NCBI GenBank assembly: GCA_002480015.1
Contig: DLQD01000065.1
Span: 1-12,585, forward strand
Length of the DNA: 12,585 nt
Direction: 5' to 3'
Source: Opitutia bacterium UBA7441
GTDB taxonomy: Bacteria > Verrucomicrobiota > Verrucomicrobiia > Opitutales > Coraliomargaritaceae
Both the position numbers and the translations under genes were made by a program. Below, piece after piece: positions 10,145 to 12,585 of this stretch. Positions within the stretch are counted from its first letter, which is position 1; the number at the start of each line of letters is the position of its first letter. The notes beneath the pieces are model-generated. The model ran no database searches. It was not told the DNA's origin and saw nothing but the letters and a program-made list of their open reading frames with translations.

Positions 10145-12585
10145 ATGTCAGACATTCCCACAGACTCACACAACCCCACGCACACGCGCCCGGAAGTCAC
10201 CTCGATTACCGATATCATGCAGACGGCCTACATCGATTATTCGATGTCCGTCATCGTCAGCCGGGCCCTGCCCGACGCACGTGACGGGTTGAAGCCCGTG
10301 CAGCGACGCATCCTCTACGCCATGCTGCGTGAAGGTTTGCTCCATAATCGTCCGTTTGACAAGTGCGCCGGTGTCGTTGGGGAAGTCCTCAAGAACTACC
10401 ACCCCCACGGTGACAGTTCCGTCTATGACACTCTAGTCCGCCTAGCCCAGCATTGGGTGATGCGCTATCCGTTGATCGTGCCACAGGGCAACTTCGGCTC
10501 GATCGACGGCGACTCCGCAGCCGCCTATCGTTATACCGAGTGTAAACTCGAAGGCATCGCTGAAGATCTACTCAAAGATATCGACGAGGACACGGTCGAC
10601 TTTGTGCCGAATTACAAAGAGAGCTCGACCGAGCCTTCCGTCTTGCCCGCCGCCCTACCGAACCTATTGATGAATGGTTCGACCGGAATCGCCGTCGGCA
10701 TGACAACCAATATTCCGCCGCATAACCTTCATGAAATTATCGATGCAACCGTCGCGATCATCGACAATCCGAAGATTGAGCTCGATGAATTGATCCAAAT
10801 CATACCCGGCCCCGACTTCCCCGGTGGTGGCTTTATCCACGGCAAGTCAGGCATCGATAGCTACCTCAAAACCGGTCGTGGGATCGTCCGCACACGTGGC
10901 ATCGCCGAAGTCGTCGAGAACAAAGGCAAGGAGGAGATCATCATCTCCGCTATCCCTTATAATGTGAACCGCGCCTCCCTCGTCATTCGCATCGCCGAAC
11001 TGATCAAGGAGAAAGCTATCGACGGCATCTCCGATCTTCGCGATGAATCTACCGAGACCACGCGCATCGTCATCGAACTCAAACGCGGCGCAATCCCTCG
11101 CGTGATCATTAACCAACTCTACAAGAGCACACCACTCGAAAGCTCTTTCGGCGTGATCCTCCTCGCGCTCGACAACCGTCGCCCCAAGCAAATGAACATC
11201 AAAGAGATGCTCACTTGCTATATCGATCACCGCCGCGAGGTCATCTACCGCCGCACGGCCTTCCGCCTGCGTAAGGCCGAAGCCCGCGCCCACATCCTCG
11301 AAGGTTACAAGATCGCCCTCGATAACCTGGATGACTTTGTCAAAATCATCCGCGCTTCGAAGAATCGTGACGAGGCCAAGGTCGCCCTCATGGCCAAGTA
11401 TCCTCTCACCGAGATACAGACCAACGCCATCCTCGAGCTGCGTCTCTACCAACTCACCGGCCTCGAGCGAGGTAAGATCGAAGAAGAATACCTCGGACTC
11501 ATGGCCCTGATCGAAGAGCTCCGTGCCATCCTCGACAACGAGCAAAAACTCCTCGCCGTGATCAAAGAAGAACTCGGAGAGATGAAGGAAAAATACGGCA
11601 ATCCACGCCGCTCGCAGATTCTTGCAATCGACGGTGATCTTTCGATGGAAGATATCATTCCGAACGAAGGCTGCATGATCACCATCTCGCACAAGGGCTT
11701 TATGAAGCGCACCTCGCTTGACGAGTATCGCTCGCAGAAGCGAGGTGGTAAAGGCGTGATCGGCTCAGGCCAGTATGAAGACGACTTTGTGGAGCATCTC
11801 TTCACAGCCTCAACGCACGACTTCATCATGTTCTTCATGAACAACGGCCGCGTCTATGTAGAGAAAGTCTACCATATCCCCGAGGGCAGCCGTACCGCCA
11901 AGGGACGGGCCATAGCCAACATCATCGAGCTCCAGGAGGGTGAAAAAATCGCCGCAATGATCTGCGTCAAAGACTTCGCCGAATCCGAGCAGAGTATTAT
12001 TCTCGCTACCGAAAAGGGAGTCGCCAAAAAAACCCGACTCTCCGACTATAAGAACCACCGCAAGGGTGGCCTCATCGGCATTAATATCGATGAGGGGGAT
12101 AAGCTGATCGGCGCACGTCTGACCAACGGCAGTGACGACGTCCTCCTCGTCACCAGTAATGCTCAGTCGATTCGCTTCCCGGAAACAGACCTCCGTGAGC
12201 AAGGCCGTGCTACGCGTGGCGTCCGTGGTATAAAACTCAAGAGCGCAGAAGACAAGGTGGTTGCCATCGAAATAGTGAATCCCGAAGAAAAACTTCTCAT
12301 CGCCGGCGCCAATGGCCTCGGCAAGCGCACTGAATTTGACGACTACCGCGTCCAATCCCGCGGCGGGTCAGGCATCATCGCGATCAAGTCGGACAAAGTC
12401 GCCGGTGCACTCAGCGTGACGGACGAAGACGAAATCATGATGTTTACTCTGAAAGGCCAGGCTGTTCGCAGCCCGATCAAAGACGTCCGCATCACCGGTC
12501 GTGCAGCCAGTGGCGTCAAACTCGTCAACCTCGCCGAGAAGGATGAGCTCATCGGTATCAGCAAAGTTATCGCCACAGAGGAAGA
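10145..12585 (+). CDS. gyrA: DNA gyrase subunit A, 3' end beyond the window
   Basis: DNA-cleaving subunit of gyrase; 813 codons are visible and the frame runs off the right edge without a stop. Catalytic Tyr130 lies in AAAYRYTE; Tyr128 sits where E. coli has Met. The quinolone region HPHGDSSVYD has Ser91 and Asp95 at the positions of E. coli Ser83 and Asp87, the residues of sensitive enzymes, and Ser92 where E. coli has Ala84. The GyrA box QKRGGKG at 531-537 and the following beta-pinwheel repeats identify GyrA rather than ParC. It is shorter than E. coli GyrA in the coiled-coil region, lacking an insert of about 30 residues. The visible part ends where E. coli has roughly 35 residues left, so little is missing. 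The ATG at 10145 follows a perfect hairpin and lacks a Shine-Dalgarno. Confidence 0.97.
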   Translation, partial: MSDIPTDSHNPTHTRPEVTSITDIMQTAYIDYSMSVIVSRALPDARDGLKPVQRRILYAMLREGLLHNRPFDKCAGVVGEVLKNYHPHGDSSVYDTLVRLAQHWVMRYPLIVPQGNFGSIDGDSAAAYRYTECKLEGIAEDLLKDIDEDTVDFVPNYKESSTEPSVLPAALPNLLMNGSTGIAVGMTTNIPPHNLHEIIDATVAIIDNPKIELDELIQIIPGPDFPGGGFIHGKSGIDSYLKTGRGIVRTRGIAEVVENKGKEEIIISAIPYNVNRASLVIRIAELIKEKAIDGISDLRDESTETTRIVIELKRGAIPRVIINQLYKSTPLESSFGVILLALDNRRPKQMNIKEMLTCYIDHRREVIYRRTAFRLRKAEARAHILEGYKIALDNLDDFVKIIRASKNRDEAKVALMAKYPLTEIQTNAILELRLYQLTGLERGKIEEEYLGLMALIEELRAILDNEQKLLAVIKEELGEMKEKYGNPRRSQILAIDGDLSMEDIIPNEGCMITISHKGFMKRTSLDEYRSQKRGGKGVIGSGQYEDDFVEHLFTASTHDFIMFFMNNGRVYVEKVYHIPEGSRTAKGRAIANIIELQEGEKIAAMICVKDFAESEQSIILATEKGVAKKTRLSDYKNHRKGGLIGINIDEGDKLIGARLTNGSDDVLLVTSNAQSIRFPETDLREQGRATRGVRGIKLKSAEDKVVAIEIVNPEEKLLIAGANGLGKRTEFDDYRVQSRGGSGIIAIKSDKVAGALSVTDEDEIMMFTLKGQAVRSPIKDVRITGRAASGVKLVNLAEKDELIGISKVIATEE

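Noticed and set aside
10847..11692. Open frame of 281 codons on the minus strand inside gyrA
   Set aside because: It is an antisense shadow of a highly conserved gene; the translation is low-complexity and acidic with no recognisable domain.
10145..12585. Topoisomerase IV subunit A (parC) instead of gyrA
   Set aside because: The QKRGGKG GyrA box and the adjacency to gyrB favour gyrase A.

Overview
The window looks like a chromosomal core region of a Gram-negative, aerobically respiring bacterium. The style of the caa3-type oxidase genes, the E. coli-like insert in GyrB and the adjacent gyrB-gyrA pair would fit the Verrucomicrobiota (Opitutae/Puniceicoccales-like). That placement is an inference from protein style, not a search result. 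I see no phage, transposon, CRISPR array, tRNA or rRNA, and the gene content is mostly ordinary.

Left part (1-4911): a cytochrome c oxidase cluster, all on +. It holds the 3' end of subunit II with its fused cytochrome c domain, subunit I (ctaD), subunit III (ctaE), a small subunit IV, and, after a 274-base non-coding gap with a perfect hairpin, a CtaG-type assembly factor. Together these make and assemble a caa3-type proton-pumping terminal oxidase. Electrons enter at the heme c of subunit II, pass to CuA, then heme a, and reach the heme a3/CuB site in subunit I.

Middle (4921-7501): 9 bases after ctaG comes an SLC13/DASS-type anion transporter with two central RCK_C (TrkA_C) domains. It converges on an Rrf2-family regulator on the minus strand. 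The regulator is divergent from gyrB, and the shared intergenic region is the richest non-coding stretch. It carries a sigma70-like promoter for gyrB, two TTGA-N3-TCAA palindromes over its -35 region and, on the minus strand, a perfect Shine-Dalgarno in front of an 11-codon open frame.

Right part (7502-12585): gyrB (complete) and gyrA (complete at the 5' end, running off the right edge just short of its expected C-terminus) encode the two subunits of DNA gyrase. The 102-base gap between them holds two short arrays of 7-base units and a perfect AT-rich hairpin right against the gyrA start. A third 7-base repeat cluster lies between the transporter and the rrf2 gene.

The points most worth a second look are non-coding: the heptamer-phased repeats, the operator-like palindromes at the gyrB promoter, and the SD-led short frame ahead of rrf2. 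The main protein oddity is an extra segment of about 30 residues inside the CuA domain of subunit II.
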